Shown in pieces: positions 1-8,142 of a stretch of 22,865 bases of DNA. The notes beneath the pieces were generated by a model. That model ran no database searches. It had not been told where the DNA came from and saw only the letters and a program-made list of their open reading frames with translations. The position numbers were made by a program, and so were the translations under genes. The stretch covers positions 52,957 through 75,821 of the forward strand of contig FR889259.1 in assembly GCA_000431815.1 (NCBI GenBank), in the 5' to 3' direction. Every line of letters begins with the position of its first letter. Within the stretch, counting starts at the first letter, position 1. This DNA comes from Butyrivibrio sp. CAG:318. Lineage in GTDB: Bacteria > Bacillota > Clostridia > Lachnospirales > Lachnospiraceae.

Positions 1-40
1 CTGCCTGTGTAAGCCCAAAAGGCTCTGTTATAACTGCCAT
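1..40 (-). CDS. 5' end of an unidentified gene, cut by the window edge
   Basis: Only 13 codons are visible, reading MAVITEPFGLTQA from an ATG at 38-40. An AGAGG ribosome binding site lies five bases upstream, and a good promoter lies further up (74-102), directly after the terminator of the pilZ gene. The N-terminus resembles the start of some clostridial aldose 1-epimerases (an xxPFGxT pattern near residue 7), but 13 residues are too few for a family call. That the start is real is supported by its own promoter and ribosome binding site; the function is a guess. Confidence 0.5.
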   Translation of the reverse strand, partial: MAVITEPFGLTQA

Positions 41-73
41 ATGCACCTCTTTAATAAAAATTTATTACTTATC

Positions 74-102
74 ATTTTACCAAAAATTAAATCATATTTC
101 AA
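74..102 (-). promoter_or_regulatory. Promoter of the left-edge gene
   Basis: On the minus strand a -35 TTGAAA (97-102) and a -10 TAAAAT (74-79) are separated by 17 bases. Each hexamer matches the sigma-A consensus at five of six positions. It lies between the pilZ terminator and the ATG at position 40. Confidence 0.6.
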
Positions 103-139
103 GAAAAATCCCTTGGCATATCATATATGCCAAGGGATT
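103..139 (-). terminator. Intrinsic terminator of the pheS-pheT-queA-pilZ operon
   Basis: A 15-bp perfect inverted repeat (107-121 with 125-139) with a 3-nt loop is followed on the minus strand by a run of five T. It starts three bases after the pilZ stop codon. Confidence 0.85.
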
Positions 140-141
140 CT

Positions 142-510
142 TTATTGTTCATTCACAATGTCGTAAACGTCTATTTTAAATTGTTCCATTGGTGAAAGGC
201 CGACAAATCTGCATCCGTATATTATAGGTACATCAGCATCTTTCTTTTCCATACGGATTACCTCAATAACAGCATCAAACGATTCCTTGGTCCACAATTC
301 CACCTTCGCATCATAATACGACTCAAGAGGCAGAAGTCTTTCCGTTGTAAATGCCATACCTCCTTTGGAAATATTAATGACATCAACCGATATTTCTTCT
401 CTGTCGTAATCCGATATCGCCGGATCAGTGTTTAGTGAATTAAGTCTTATTGTTGCATTGATTGCAATCCTTTTTGCCCATCTTTTCTCCTGAACATTAT
501 TGTCAGCCAT
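142..510 (-). CDS. Stand-alone PilZ-domain protein, probable cyclic-di-GMP receptor
   Basis: This 122-residue protein is a single PilZ domain. The two cyclic-di-GMP-binding motifs are visible: an RxxxR pair at R10 and R14, and a [D/N]xSxxG motif at N46-I-S48-K-G-G51 at the start of the beta-barrel. No signal peptide, membrane segment or YcgR-type N-terminal domain is present, so it is expected to be a cytoplasmic adaptor whose partner cannot be told from here. The ATG is preceded by GGAGG. It is the last gene of the pheS-pheT-queA operon, 28 bases after queA, and is followed by the operon terminator. Known PilZ proteins switch motility, adhesion or exopolysaccharide output. Its place behind translation genes says nothing about its target. 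Confidence 0.85.
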   Translation of the reverse strand: MADNNVQEKRWAKRIAINATIRLNSLNTDPAISDYDREEISVDVINISKGGMAFTTERLLPLESYYDAKVELWTKESFDAVIEVIRMEKKDADVPIIYGCRFVGLSPMEQFKIDVYDIVNEQ

Positions 511-538
511 ATAAAACCTCCGTATACATTCCTATTCA

Positions 539-1564
539 TCAATGAATAAACATGGCATCTCCAAAGCTGAAAAATCTGTATTTCTCTTTCACAGCTTCCT
601 CATATGCCGCCATAATGTGATCCTTGCCTGCCAGCGCCGATACAAGCATTACCAATGTGCTTTCCGGCAGATGAAAGTTAGTTATCAGCCCATCAATCGC
701 TTTAAACTTATATCCGGGATATATGAAAATATCCGTGTTGCCGCTCACAGCCGGTATATATCCGTCATCACGCGCCGCCGATTCCAGTGTTCTGCAGCTC
801 GTGGTTCCGACAGAAATAATCCTTCCACCTTCAGCCCTCGCTTTATTTATTATATCAGCCTGCGGCTGCTCAATGCAATAGTATTCTGAATGCATATGAT
901 GTTCAAGGATATTATTGACTTTCACGGGTCTGAATGTTCCGAGCCCCACATGAAGTGTAACGCTTGCAATATATACACCTTTTTCGCGTATACGCGCAAG
1001 AAGTTCCTTCGTAAAATGCAATCCCGCCGTAGGCGCAGCTGCAGAGCCCTCATGTTTGGCATATACCGTCTGATAACGGTTTTTATCTTTGAGTTCATGT
1101 GTTATATACGGCGGCAGAGGCATCTGGCCGAGTTTGTCAAGAATTTCCTCAAATATACCGTCATAGGTAAATTTAATGTATCTGTTTCCGTCTTCAACGA
1201 CATTAACTATCTCTCCCGTCAGCAGTCCTTCGCCAAACTCAATAACGGTGCCTATGTGACATTTTTTACCCGGTCTTACGAGGCATTCCCATGTATCGTC
1301 TTCCATACGTTTTAAAAGAAGGATTTCAATAGTTGCTCCCGTACCTTTACGCACACCGTATAATCTGGCAGGAATTACCTTGGTATCATTGATAACAAGG
1401 CAATCCCCCGGATTGAGATATTCCGTAATATCACGAAATATTTTATGTTCAATAGCTCCGGTTTCTTTGTCAAGAAGCATAAGCCTTGAGTCCGAACGGT
1501 TTTCGAGCGGATCCTGAGCTATAAGTTCTTTGGGAAGATAGTAATCAAATTCTTTTAATTCCAT
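539..1564 (-). CDS. queA: S-adenosylmethionine:tRNA ribosyltransferase-isomerase
   Basis: QueA transfers and isomerises the ribose of S-adenosylmethionine onto preQ1 at tRNA position 34, giving epoxyqueuosine. The 341-residue length is normal. Family features seen are the start FDYYLPKELIAQDP, the conserved RL(Y/H)GVRKGTGATIEIL region near residue 70, the AAPTAGLHFT segment near residue 178, HVGLGTFRPV near 206, and the C-terminal TNFHLPESTLVMLVSAL motif. An AGGAG ribosome binding site precedes the ATG. The gene begins 12 bases after the pheT stop, so it is co-transcribed with the phenylalanyl-tRNA synthetase genes. No tgt, queG or preQ1 gene is in the window, so the rest of the queuosine pathway must lie elsewhere. 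Confidence 0.95.
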   Translation of the reverse strand: MELKEFDYYLPKELIAQDPLENRSDSRLMLLDKETGAIEHKIFRDITEYLNPGDCLVINDTKVIPARLYGVRKGTGATIEILLLKRMEDDTWECLVRPGKKCHIGTVIEFGEGLLTGEIVNVVEDGNRYIKFTYDGIFEEILDKLGQMPLPPYITHELKDKNRYQTVYAKHEGSAAAPTAGLHFTKELLARIREKGVYIASVTLHVGLGTFRPVKVNNILEHHMHSEYYCIEQPQADIINKARAEGGRIISVGTTSCRTLESAARDDGYIPAVSGNTDIFIYPGYKFKAIDGLITNFHLPESTLVMLVSALAGKDHIMAAYEEAVKEKYRFFSFGDAMFIH

Positions 1565-1576
1565 AATTACTCCTGT

Positions 1577-3994
1577 TTACTGTCTGAGCACGGCACCAAG
1601 TCCGGTAAGCTCCGCAAGTATCTTATCCATTATCTCGCTGATTTCCGTATCGGAAAGTGTTCTGTCTTTTGCACGGAATACAAGACTGAACGCAACAGAT
1701 TTCTTACCTTCTCCGACCTGCTCGCCTTCATATATATCAAAGAGTTCGCAGCTTTCAAGAAGCTTGCCGCCCTTTTTGATGATTGCATTTTCCATTGTTC
1801 CTATGAGAACCTGTTTATCAACAACAAGACTGATATCTCTCGTTGATGTCGGGAATTTTGCGATTCCTTCGTATTTCTTATCAAAGCATGCATGCTCAAC
1901 AATGTATGGCATATCAATATCGGCATAATATACCCTGTCACCGATATTATAATTTTCGCATACCTGAGGATGAACTTCTCCGAGATATCCGACTTTTACT
2001 CCATCATATATGATATCTGCCTGTCTTCCCGGATGCAGGAATGATTTCTTATCTTCCGGATCATATGTGATTCTTCCGTCAAGTCCGGCCTTCTCAAAGA
2101 ATTCCTCTACAACACCTTTCATTGTGAAGAAATCTCCATCGCCATACATTCCGAGAGTGAACTGTGTTCTTTCATCAGGAAGTTCTGTCAACGGCAATGC
2201 TTTCGGGATATATATATTACCGATTTCATACAATCTTACATTTTTATTTTTACGGTTATAGTTAGTCGCAAGTGAAGTAAGCATACCATTAAGCGCCTGC
2301 GTCTTCATGATACTGAAATCCTGACCGAGAGGATTAAGTATCCTGATTGCCTGTCTGAGGTCTGAATTTTCCGGAACAAGAAGTTTATCAAATGCCTTAG
2401 GGCTTTCAAAGGAATAATTCATAGACTGTGAAAATCCGCAGAACTGAGCAACTTCCCTTGCCACCGATTCAACTCTTAATTTAAATGAAAGCTTTCCGGA
2501 TGTAGATTCTCCTGAAGGAAGTGTCACCGGAATTTTATCATAGCCATAGAATCTCGCAACTTCTTCTGCCATATCACAGGTTCTTAAAAGATCCTGTCTG
2601 AATGACGGAATGTGAAGTGTGTTATCTGATTCATTGTATTTGATTTCGAGTTTGTCGAAATACTTAAGCATTTCATCGGAACTTACATCTGTTCCGAGAA
2701 GTTTATTGTATTTATCCGGTTCAAACGGCAGTACTTTTTCTTCAGGTTTTACCGGGAATACATCTACCATTCCGCCTACAACATCGCCGGCACCAAGTTC
2801 TTCTATAAGCTCACATGCCCTGTTGATTGCGGCTTCTGCATTATATGGATCAAGTCCTTTCTCGAATTTGCCAGATGCATCGGTTCTAAGACCGGCTTTC
2901 TTCGCTGAAATTCTTATGTTGGCTCCATCAAAGCATGCAGCTTCAAAAAGCATTGTCTTAACATCATCCGTTATCTTGGAATTTTCTCCGCCCATGATTC
3001 CGGCAAGTCCGATTGCTTTCTCACCATCACATATCATAAGCATCGATGAATCAAGGGTTCTGTCCTGTCCGTCAAGAGTACAGAAAACCTCATTGTCTTT
3101 AGCTCTCCTTACTACTATCTTATGGTCTGCAATCGTATCATAATCATATGCATGCATCGGCTGGCCGTATTCTTCCATTACATAATTGGTAATGTCCACA
3201 ATATTATTAATAGGTCTTATTCCGCTTGCTGCAAGCCTTCTCTGCATCCATTCCGGTGAAGGAGCAAGCTTGATATTTTTGACCATTCTCGCACAATAAC
3301 GCTTACACAGATCTCCATCTTCAACATCAACGCTTATCATATCGTTGACATTCTCATTATTGCCTGTAGGTTTGATATCCGGAAGCACAAAATCCTTGTG
3401 GAATGTTGCCGCTGCCTCTCTTGCAATTCCGATTATGCTGTAGCAGTCAACTCTGTTTGATGTGATTTCATACTCAAATACTACATCATGAAGTCCCAAT
3501 GCTTCTATTGCGTCCGTTCCTACAACAGCGTCCGCTCCCATATCATAAAGTCCGCTTTCCGGTGCGTCGGGATAATAATCCCTTGAAGAACCGAGTTCCT
3601 CTATAGAACACATCATTCCATCCGATTCAATTCCTCTTAATTTACCTTTTTTGATTTTAATTCCACCCGGTGTCCTGCTGCCGTTATGTCCTCCGGCAAC
3701 TCTTCCACCGTCAAGGCATACCGGCGTTTTCATTCCTTCATATACATTAGGTGCTCCGGTGACAATCTGTATTTGTCTGTCCCCGATATCAACCTGGCAG
3801 ATTACAAGTTTGTCCGCATCCGGATGTTTGTCTATCTTTTTAACCTGGCCTACAACTATTTTGTCAAGATCTTCATCCAGTCTTTCAAAGCCTTCGACCT
3901 TGGTTCCGGTAAGTGTCATTGCATCTGTATATTCCTGTGCCGTGCAGTCAAGTCCGGGCACAAATGATTTAATCCATGATAATGCTGTATTCAT
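1577..3994 (-). CDS. pheT: Phenylalanine-tRNA ligase beta subunit
   Basis: This is the beta subunit of the cytoplasmic alpha2-beta2 enzyme that charges tRNA-Phe. The 805 residues match the long bacterial form. In order it shows an N-terminal tRNA-binding (EMAP-like) domain at about 40-150 (GQVKKIDKHPDADKL), the B3/B4 editing region at about 215-385, a B5 DNA-binding-fold domain at about 410-475, the catalytic-like core, and a C-terminal ferredoxin-fold anticodon-binding domain from about 712 (FPTSTRDISLVVD). The editing domain hydrolyses mischarged Tyr-tRNA-Phe in known enzymes. An AAAGGA ribosome binding site precedes the ATG. It follows pheS by 26 bases and shares the T-box control of that operon. 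Confidence 0.96.
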   Translation of the reverse strand: MNTALSWIKSFVPGLDCTAQEYTDAMTLTGTKVEGFERLDEDLDKIVVGQVKKIDKHPDADKLVICQVDIGDRQIQIVTGAPNVYEGMKTPVCLDGGRVAGGHNGSRTPGGIKIKKGKLRGIESDGMMCSIEELGSSRDYYPDAPESGLYDMGADAVVGTDAIEALGLHDVVFEYEITSNRVDCYSIIGIAREAAATFHKDFVLPDIKPTGNNENVNDMISVDVEDGDLCKRYCARMVKNIKLAPSPEWMQRRLAASGIRPINNIVDITNYVMEEYGQPMHAYDYDTIADHKIVVRRAKDNEVFCTLDGQDRTLDSSMLMICDGEKAIGLAGIMGGENSKITDDVKTMLFEAACFDGANIRISAKKAGLRTDASGKFEKGLDPYNAEAAINRACELIEELGAGDVVGGMVDVFPVKPEEKVLPFEPDKYNKLLGTDVSSDEMLKYFDKLEIKYNESDNTLHIPSFRQDLLRTCDMAEEVARFYGYDKIPVTLPSGESTSGKLSFKLRVESVAREVAQFCGFSQSMNYSFESPKAFDKLLVPENSDLRQAIRILNPLGQDFSIMKTQALNGMLTSLATNYNRKNKNVRLYEIGNIYIPKALPLTELPDERTQFTLGMYGDGDFFTMKGVVEEFFEKAGLDGRITYDPEDKKSFLHPGRQADIIYDGVKVGYLGEVHPQVCENYNIGDRVYYADIDMPYIVEHACFDKKYEGIAKFPTSTRDISLVVDKQVLIGTMENAIIKKGGKLLESCELFDIYEGEQVGEGKKSVAFSLVFRAKDRTLSDTEISEIMDKILAELTGLGAVLRQ

Positions 3995-4020
3995 ACATAA
4001 ATTCCTTTCGTCGTAATTAT

Positions 4021-5040
4021 TTAGAACTGGTTGAGAAATCTTATATCATTCTCGTAAAGAAGTCTCATGTCATCAATTTCATATTTAAGTAATGCAATTC
4101 TCTCAAGTCCGATACCGAATGCAAAACCTGTGTACTCTTCAGGATCTATTCCGCTCATCTCAAGTACATGCGGATGAACCATACCACATCCGAGAATCTC
4201 TATCCAGCCTGAATCTTTACAGAAACGGCATCCTTTGCCTCCGCACTTAAAGCATGAAACATCCATTTCCGCCGATGGCTCGGTAAACGGGAAATGATGC
4301 GGTCTGAATTTGACCTTGGTCTGCTCTCCGAAAAGTTCCCTGGCAAAAACAGCAAGGGTTCCCTTAAGGTCGGAAAATGTTATATTTTTATCAATTACAA
4401 GGCCTTCTACCTGATGGAAAGAAGGAGAATGTGTAGCATCCACCTCGTCCGAACGGAATACTCTTCCCGGTGCTATCATCCTGATAGGTATTCTGCCCTT
4501 TTCCATCTCGTGAACCTGAGTGGATGACGTCTGTGTCCTGAGCACTATATTACTGTTAATATAGAATGTATCCTGCTCATCCTTTGCCGGATGATTGGCA
4601 GGAATATTGAGTGCCTCAAAGTTATAATAATCGTATTCGACTTCCGGTCCTTCAACAACTTCATATCCCATTCCGACAAATATTCTCTCAACTTCCTCAA
4701 GAGCTACCGTATTCGGATGAGAATGTCCTACAATATTTCTCTTAGCCGGAAGCGTTACGTCAATAACTTCCTTCTTAAGTCTTGCTTCTCTTGCCGCGCT
4801 TGCAAGACTGTTTTTGATTTCCTCAAGTTTCTCTTCAATTGCCGCTCTGGTATCATTAACCATTGCACCTATCTTAGGTCTTTCATCTGCGGCTACATCT
4901 TTCATACCCTTAAGCACCTCGGTAAGCTCGCCTTTCTTGCCAAGATAAGCCACACGAATCTCGTTAAGTTTATCAAGATTATCACAAGACTTGATTTTCT
5001 CGATGGCTTTTTCCCTGATTGCCTGTAATTTCTCTTTCAT
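4021..5040 (-). CDS. pheS: Phenylalanine-tRNA ligase alpha subunit
   Basis: This is the catalytic alpha subunit of phenylalanyl-tRNA synthetase, a class II enzyme. The 339 residues hold an N-terminal coiled-coil tRNA-binding arm (about 1-90) and then the catalytic domain. The HSHPN segment lies at 106-110, motif 2 at about 194-213 (PGRVFRSDEVDATHSPSFHQ) and motif 3 at about 306-318 (FAFGIGLERIALL). Four cysteines in a CxxCx4CxxC arrangement (C263, C266, C271, C274) could bind a metal. The AFGIG alanine lines the phenylalanine pocket in known enzymes. An AAAGGA ribosome binding site lies just upstream. It is the first gene of the operon, directly after a T-box leader with a phenylalanine codon. 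Confidence 0.97.
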   Translation of the reverse strand: MKEKLQAIREKAIEKIKSCDNLDKLNEIRVAYLGKKGELTEVLKGMKDVAADERPKIGAMVNDTRAAIEEKLEEIKNSLASAAREARLKKEVIDVTLPAKRNIVGHSHPNTVALEEVERIFVGMGYEVVEGPEVEYDYYNFEALNIPANHPAKDEQDTFYINSNIVLRTQTSSTQVHEMEKGRIPIRMIAPGRVFRSDEVDATHSPSFHQVEGLVIDKNITFSDLKGTLAVFARELFGEQTKVKFRPHHFPFTEPSAEMDVSCFKCGGKGCRFCKDSGWIEILGCGMVHPHVLEMSGIDPEEYTGFAFGIGLERIALLKYEIDDMRLLYENDIRFLNQF

Positions 5041-5057
5041 ATCGATATCCTTTCATA

Positions 5058-5298
5058 AAAAAATCCCCGTCCCCCAAAAGGGACGAGGTTACTCGCGGTA
5101 CCACCCTGTTTCCGGTCATAATGACCGGCACTCTGTCTGCGTAACGTGCATATACGTCATCTCCTACTGCAATTTCAAAGATGCAGCTCCGGCATGAATT
5201 TCACTATGTGGCTGAACTTAAGCGGACTTACAGCCGGTGATCCGCTCTCTCTGAAAGAATTCCATATAGCTACTGTGTGCCTTCACAGCCTTTAACCT
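5058..5298 (-). promoter_or_regulatory. T-box leader, phenylalanine specific
   Basis: The conserved T-box sequence TGGTACCGCG (minus strand, 5094-5103) is followed by a GC-rich terminator hairpin (arms at about 5065-5073 and 5080-5088) and a run of seven T. Upstream is the Stem I region, with the conserved AGAGAG segment and a likely specifier triplet TTC (5196-5198) followed by A, as expected for phenylalanine. In this class, uncharged tRNA-Phe pairs with the specifier and the T-box bulge and prevents termination. pheS, pheT, queA and pilZ should therefore rise on phenylalanine shortage. The T-box and terminator are seen directly; the specifier register is inferred. Confidence 0.92.
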
Positions 5299-5304
5299 AT
5301 GTCA

Positions 5305-5332
5305 ATAATAACACATTATCCCGCTTTGTCAA
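5305..5332 (-). promoter_or_regulatory. Promoter of the pheST operon
   Basis: A perfect -35 TTGACA (5327-5332) and a -10 TATTAT (5305-5310) are 16 bases apart on the minus strand. They place the transcript start near 5298, at the 5' end of the T-box leader. Confidence 0.75.
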
Positions 5333-5349
5333 TCAGATTTTTCTCATAT

Positions 5350-5377
5350 TAGACATGGTATGCGCTTAAAATATAAT
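5350..5377 (+). promoter_or_regulatory. Promoter of the D,D-carboxypeptidase gene
   Basis: TAGACA (5350-5355) and a perfect TATAAT (5372-5377) lie 16 bases apart, about 25 bases before the ATG at 5404. It is divergent from the pheST promoter, with about 17 bases between the two -35 boxes. Confidence 0.65.
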
Positions 5378-5403
5378 ATATATATTATTTCAGGATTTGA
5401 TTT

Positions 5404-6558
5404 ATGAAAAAAATAGTTGTCTGGCTGACGGTATTGATAACCGTTATGTCTGTAATTGTTCCGGTAAAAGCCGAAGGGCCGGAAATTGAGGCTCCATGTG
5501 CCATTCTTACGGAAGCTTCAACAGGACGGGTCATATATGAGAAAAATGCAGATGAAAGCCTGCATCCTGCCAGCATTACCAAGATTATGACACTTTTAAT
5601 TATCTTTGATGCTATTGACGACGGTTCAATCTCACCGGAAGACACCGTTACTGTTTCAGAACACGCTGCTTCAATGGGCGGGAGCCAGGTATTTCTTGAA
5701 CCGGGAGAAACGCAGACAATTGAAACCATGATTAAATGCATCGCAATAGCAAGTGCCAATGATGCCTGCGTTGCAATGGCTGAGCACATTTCGGGTTCGG
5801 AGGATGCTTTTGTACAATCCATGAATGAACGAGCCGAAGCGCTCGGCATGAACAACACACATTTTGTCAATTGCTGCGGTCTCGATGCGGACGGTCATAT
5901 GACCACGGCAAGGGATGTTGCCATTATGTCACGCGAGCTTATAATGGCACACCCGGCAATACATGATTACTCCTGTATATGGATGGATACCATCACACAC
6001 GTCACCCGCCGCGGTGAGTCCGAGTTTGTATTAAATAACACGAATAAACTTCTCAAACAATATGAATGGGCAACCGGACTCAAAACCGGTTCCACAAGTC
6101 TGGCCAAATTCTGCCTGTCAGCCACTGCCAGACGCAATGACATTGAACTAATTTCCGTAATAATGGCGTCTCCAAGCGGAAAAACGCGGGTGTCCGATTC
6201 AATCGCACTGCTCAATTACGGATATGGAATTTGTTCACTCTATCATGATAATAATATGCCGTCAATTGACGTCATTCCAATCAAGGGCGGTATCAAATCA
6301 GATATTTCAGTTGAATATTCCTCACAGATGAATTATCTTTTTACCGACAAGTACGATGCATCTCTTATCGAAAGCCATGCTGAATATCTGGAGGATCTTG
6401 AAGCTCCTGTTCAAAAAGGTGATGTCATAGGGCAGCTTACCTATACATATGACGGAAAATTTATGGATTCAATTGATATTATTGCATCAGAGAGTATTGA
6501 AAAAGCAGGATACGGCGACTATATAAATTCACTATGGCAATGTTTCCTCGGAAATTAA
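5404..6558 (+). CDS. D-alanyl-D-alanine carboxypeptidase (PBP5/DacF type)
   Basis: This low-molecular-weight penicillin-binding protein removes the terminal D-alanine from peptidoglycan stem peptides outside the membrane. The three active-site motifs are present: SxxK at S57-I-T-K60, SxN at S117-A-N119, and KTG at K227-T-G229. Residues 1-23 form a signal peptide, with likely cleavage after VKA. The peptidase S11 domain fills about 30-270, followed by a PBP5-type C-terminal beta domain (about 280-370) and a short tail that could lie on the membrane. The 384-residue length is normal. It is a single gene with its own promoter, an AGGA ribosome binding site and a downstream terminator. DacF, DacA and DacB forms cannot be told apart here. 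Confidence 0.93.
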   Translation: MKKIVVWLTVLITVMSVIVPVKAEGPEIEAPCAILTEASTGRVIYEKNADESLHPASITKIMTLLIIFDAIDDGSISPEDTVTVSEHAASMGGSQVFLEPGETQTIETMIKCIAIASANDACVAMAEHISGSEDAFVQSMNERAEALGMNNTHFVNCCGLDADGHMTTARDVAIMSRELIMAHPAIHDYSCIWMDTITHVTRRGESEFVLNNTNKLLKQYEWATGLKTGSTSLAKFCLSATARRNDIELISVIMASPSGKTRVSDSIALLNYGYGICSLYHDNNMPSIDVIPIKGGIKSDISVEYSSQMNYLFTDKYDASLIESHAEYLEDLEAPVQKGDVIGQLTYTYDGKFMDSIDIIASESIEKAGYGDYINSLWQCFLGN

Positions 6559-6562
6559 ATTT

Positions 6563-6597
6563 AAAAGCCGGGAGACAAAATTCTTTCTCCCGGCTTT
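6563..6597. terminator. Two-way terminator between the carboxypeptidase and citrate synthase genes
   Basis: The perfect GC-rich arms GCCGGGAGA (6567-6575) and TCTCCCGGC (6586-6594) are flanked by AAA and TTT on both sides. The hairpin can therefore end transcription from both convergent genes, whose stop codons lie at 6556-6558 (plus) and 6602-6604 (minus). Confidence 0.88.
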
Positions 6598-6601
6598 ATA
6601 T

Positions 6602-8008
6602 CTATTTCATCGTTATTCTGTGCCTGATATCATCCGCAGTGTTAAGTTTCTTATTACGCGCATCAAGGTTCTCATACATCTTAGGAACCATTATGCTCTT
6701 ATATGCAGGTCTTATGATCTTATCCACATTGATAAGTTCTTCCATACGGTGTGCACTCCATCCTACTATTCTTGCAATCGCAAAAATAGGCGTATAGAGT
6801 TCAAGCGGTATGTTAAGCATATTGTATACAAATCCACTGTAGAAATCCACATTCGCACTGACACCCTTATATATATGGCATGATTCGGATATCACCTCCG
6901 GAGCAATGCGCTCAATCATTGAATAGAGTGCAAATTCATCATTGTGATGTGTCTCTGTCGCCAGTTCTTCTACAAATGACTTGAATATTCTGGCACGCGG
7001 ATCCGATATTGAATACACTGCATGCCCAATTCCATATATAAGCCCGCTCTTATCAAATGCTTCTTTACGAAGAATTTTCTTAAGGTAGTCCCTTATCATA
7101 TCCTCGTCTTTAAGATCGCTTACATGTTCCTTGAGATCATTCATCATCTTAACAACCTTGATGTTAGCACCGCCATGTTTAGGTCCTTTAAGTGAAGAAA
7201 GAGCTGCCGCCACTACGGAATATGTATCGGAACCTGATGATGTAACAACGCGGGTAGTAAATGTTGAATTATTGCCTCCGCCGTGCTCCATATGAAGCAC
7301 AAGTGCTGCATCAAGAACCTTGGCTTCAACATCCGTATATGACTTATCAGGCCTCAGCAATCTCAATATGTTCTCAGCGAAAGACAGGCTGTTATCAGGT
7401 CTGTGTATATACAGGCTGTCATCCCTTTCATAATGATTATATGCATGATATCCGTATACCGCAAGCATAGGCAGAACGCTTATAAGCATAAGGCACTGAC
7501 GCATTACATTGTCTATTGAAAGGTCAGAAACATTATTATCGTATGAAGCAAGCGTAAGTATACTCTTGGTAAGCGAATTCATTATATCACCGCTCGGTGC
7601 CTTCATAATAACATCTCTTGTAAAATTCGTCGGAAGCCTCCTGCTTGCATTAAGAATATCTTTAAATTCCGCAAGCTCTGCCTTGGTCGGCAGGTCTCCA
7701 AAAAGGAGGAGATATGCCGTTTCTTCAAAGCCGAAACGGTTATCCGACCGGAAACCTCTTACTATATCCATTATATTATAGCCGCGGTAATACAGCTCTC
7801 CGTCACACGGAATCGTTTTACCATCGATTTCATTATATGATTTAATTAAAGATATTGACGTAAGTCCGGAAAGAACTCCCTTTCCGTTCTTATCGCGCAA
7901 TCCACGCTTCACTCCATATTGGTCATATAATGCCGGATCTATCTTCTGTTCGCGCACACACTTTGCTGCGTATTTTTCAGTAAAATCATTAACGTTCTCT
8001 AATGTCAT
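6602..8008 (-). CDS. gltA: Citrate synthase
   Basis: The enzyme condenses acetyl-CoA and oxaloacetate to citrate in the cytoplasm. The catalytic residues of the classical (Si-type) family are present: H278 in GPKHGGAN, H329 in GIGHAVY and D388 in NVDFYSG, together with the DPRAR substrate-binding segment at 336-340. The 468 residues exceed the usual 370-430, mainly through an N-terminal extension of about 45 residues typical of clostridial forms. An AGGAGG ribosome binding site precedes the ATG. It is transcribed alone. No aconitase or isocitrate dehydrogenase gene is in the window, so its role, probably supplying 2-oxoglutarate for glutamate, is inferred. It is unrelated to the Re-citrate synthases, which resemble isopropylmalate synthase. 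Confidence 0.93.
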   Translation of the reverse strand: MTLENVNDFTEKYAAKCVREQKIDPALYDQYGVKRGLRDKNGKGVLSGLTSISLIKSYNEIDGKTIPCDGELYYRGYNIMDIVRGFRSDNRFGFEETAYLLLFGDLPTKAELAEFKDILNASRRLPTNFTRDVIMKAPSGDIMNSLTKSILTLASYDNNVSDLSIDNVMRQCLMLISVLPMLAVYGYHAYNHYERDDSLYIHRPDNSLSFAENILRLLRPDKSYTDVEAKVLDAALVLHMEHGGGNNSTFTTRVVTSSGSDTYSVVAAALSSLKGPKHGGANIKVVKMMNDLKEHVSDLKDEDMIRDYLKKILRKEAFDKSGLIYGIGHAVYSISDPRARIFKSFVEELATETHHNDEFALYSMIERIAPEVISESCHIYKGVSANVDFYSGFVYNMLNIPLELYTPIFAIARIVGWSAHRMEELINVDKIIRPAYKSIMVPKMYENLDARNKKLNTADDIRHRITMK

Positions 8009-8040
8009 ATATTATCCCTCCTGTTATCCTTTATTCTTAC

Positions 8041-8071
8041 ATTATAACACACAACTCCGTTTTTTGGGAGT
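8041..8071 (-). promoter_or_regulatory. Extended -10 promoter of citrate synthase with adjacent inverted repeat
   Basis: A perfect TATAAT (minus strand, 8041-8046) is preceded by TGT, forming an extended -10; no good -35 is seen. Just upstream is a short inverted repeat, ACTCC (8054-8058) with GGAGT (8067-8071), that could be an operator. The regulator is unknown. Confidence 0.55.
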
Positions 8072-8093
8072 ATTTTATAAAAAATTAAGATTT

Positions 8094-8130
8094 CAAAAAA
8101 CCCGAAACAGTAAATTCTGTTCCGGGTTCG
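8094..8130 (-). terminator. Intrinsic terminator of the first pullulanase gene
   Basis: On the minus strand AACCCGGAACAG pairs with CTGTTTCGGGTT through one G-T wobble, and the hairpin is followed by six T. It starts about 12 bases after the stop codon at 8143. Confidence 0.85.
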
Positions 8131-8142
8131 TAAATTATCAGA

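Noticed and set aside
2619..3143. Plus-strand open frame opposite pheT (174 codons), rich in Ser and Leu
   Set aside because: It is the antisense of a firmly identified pheT, its composition mirrors the antisense codons, and no start signal is visible.
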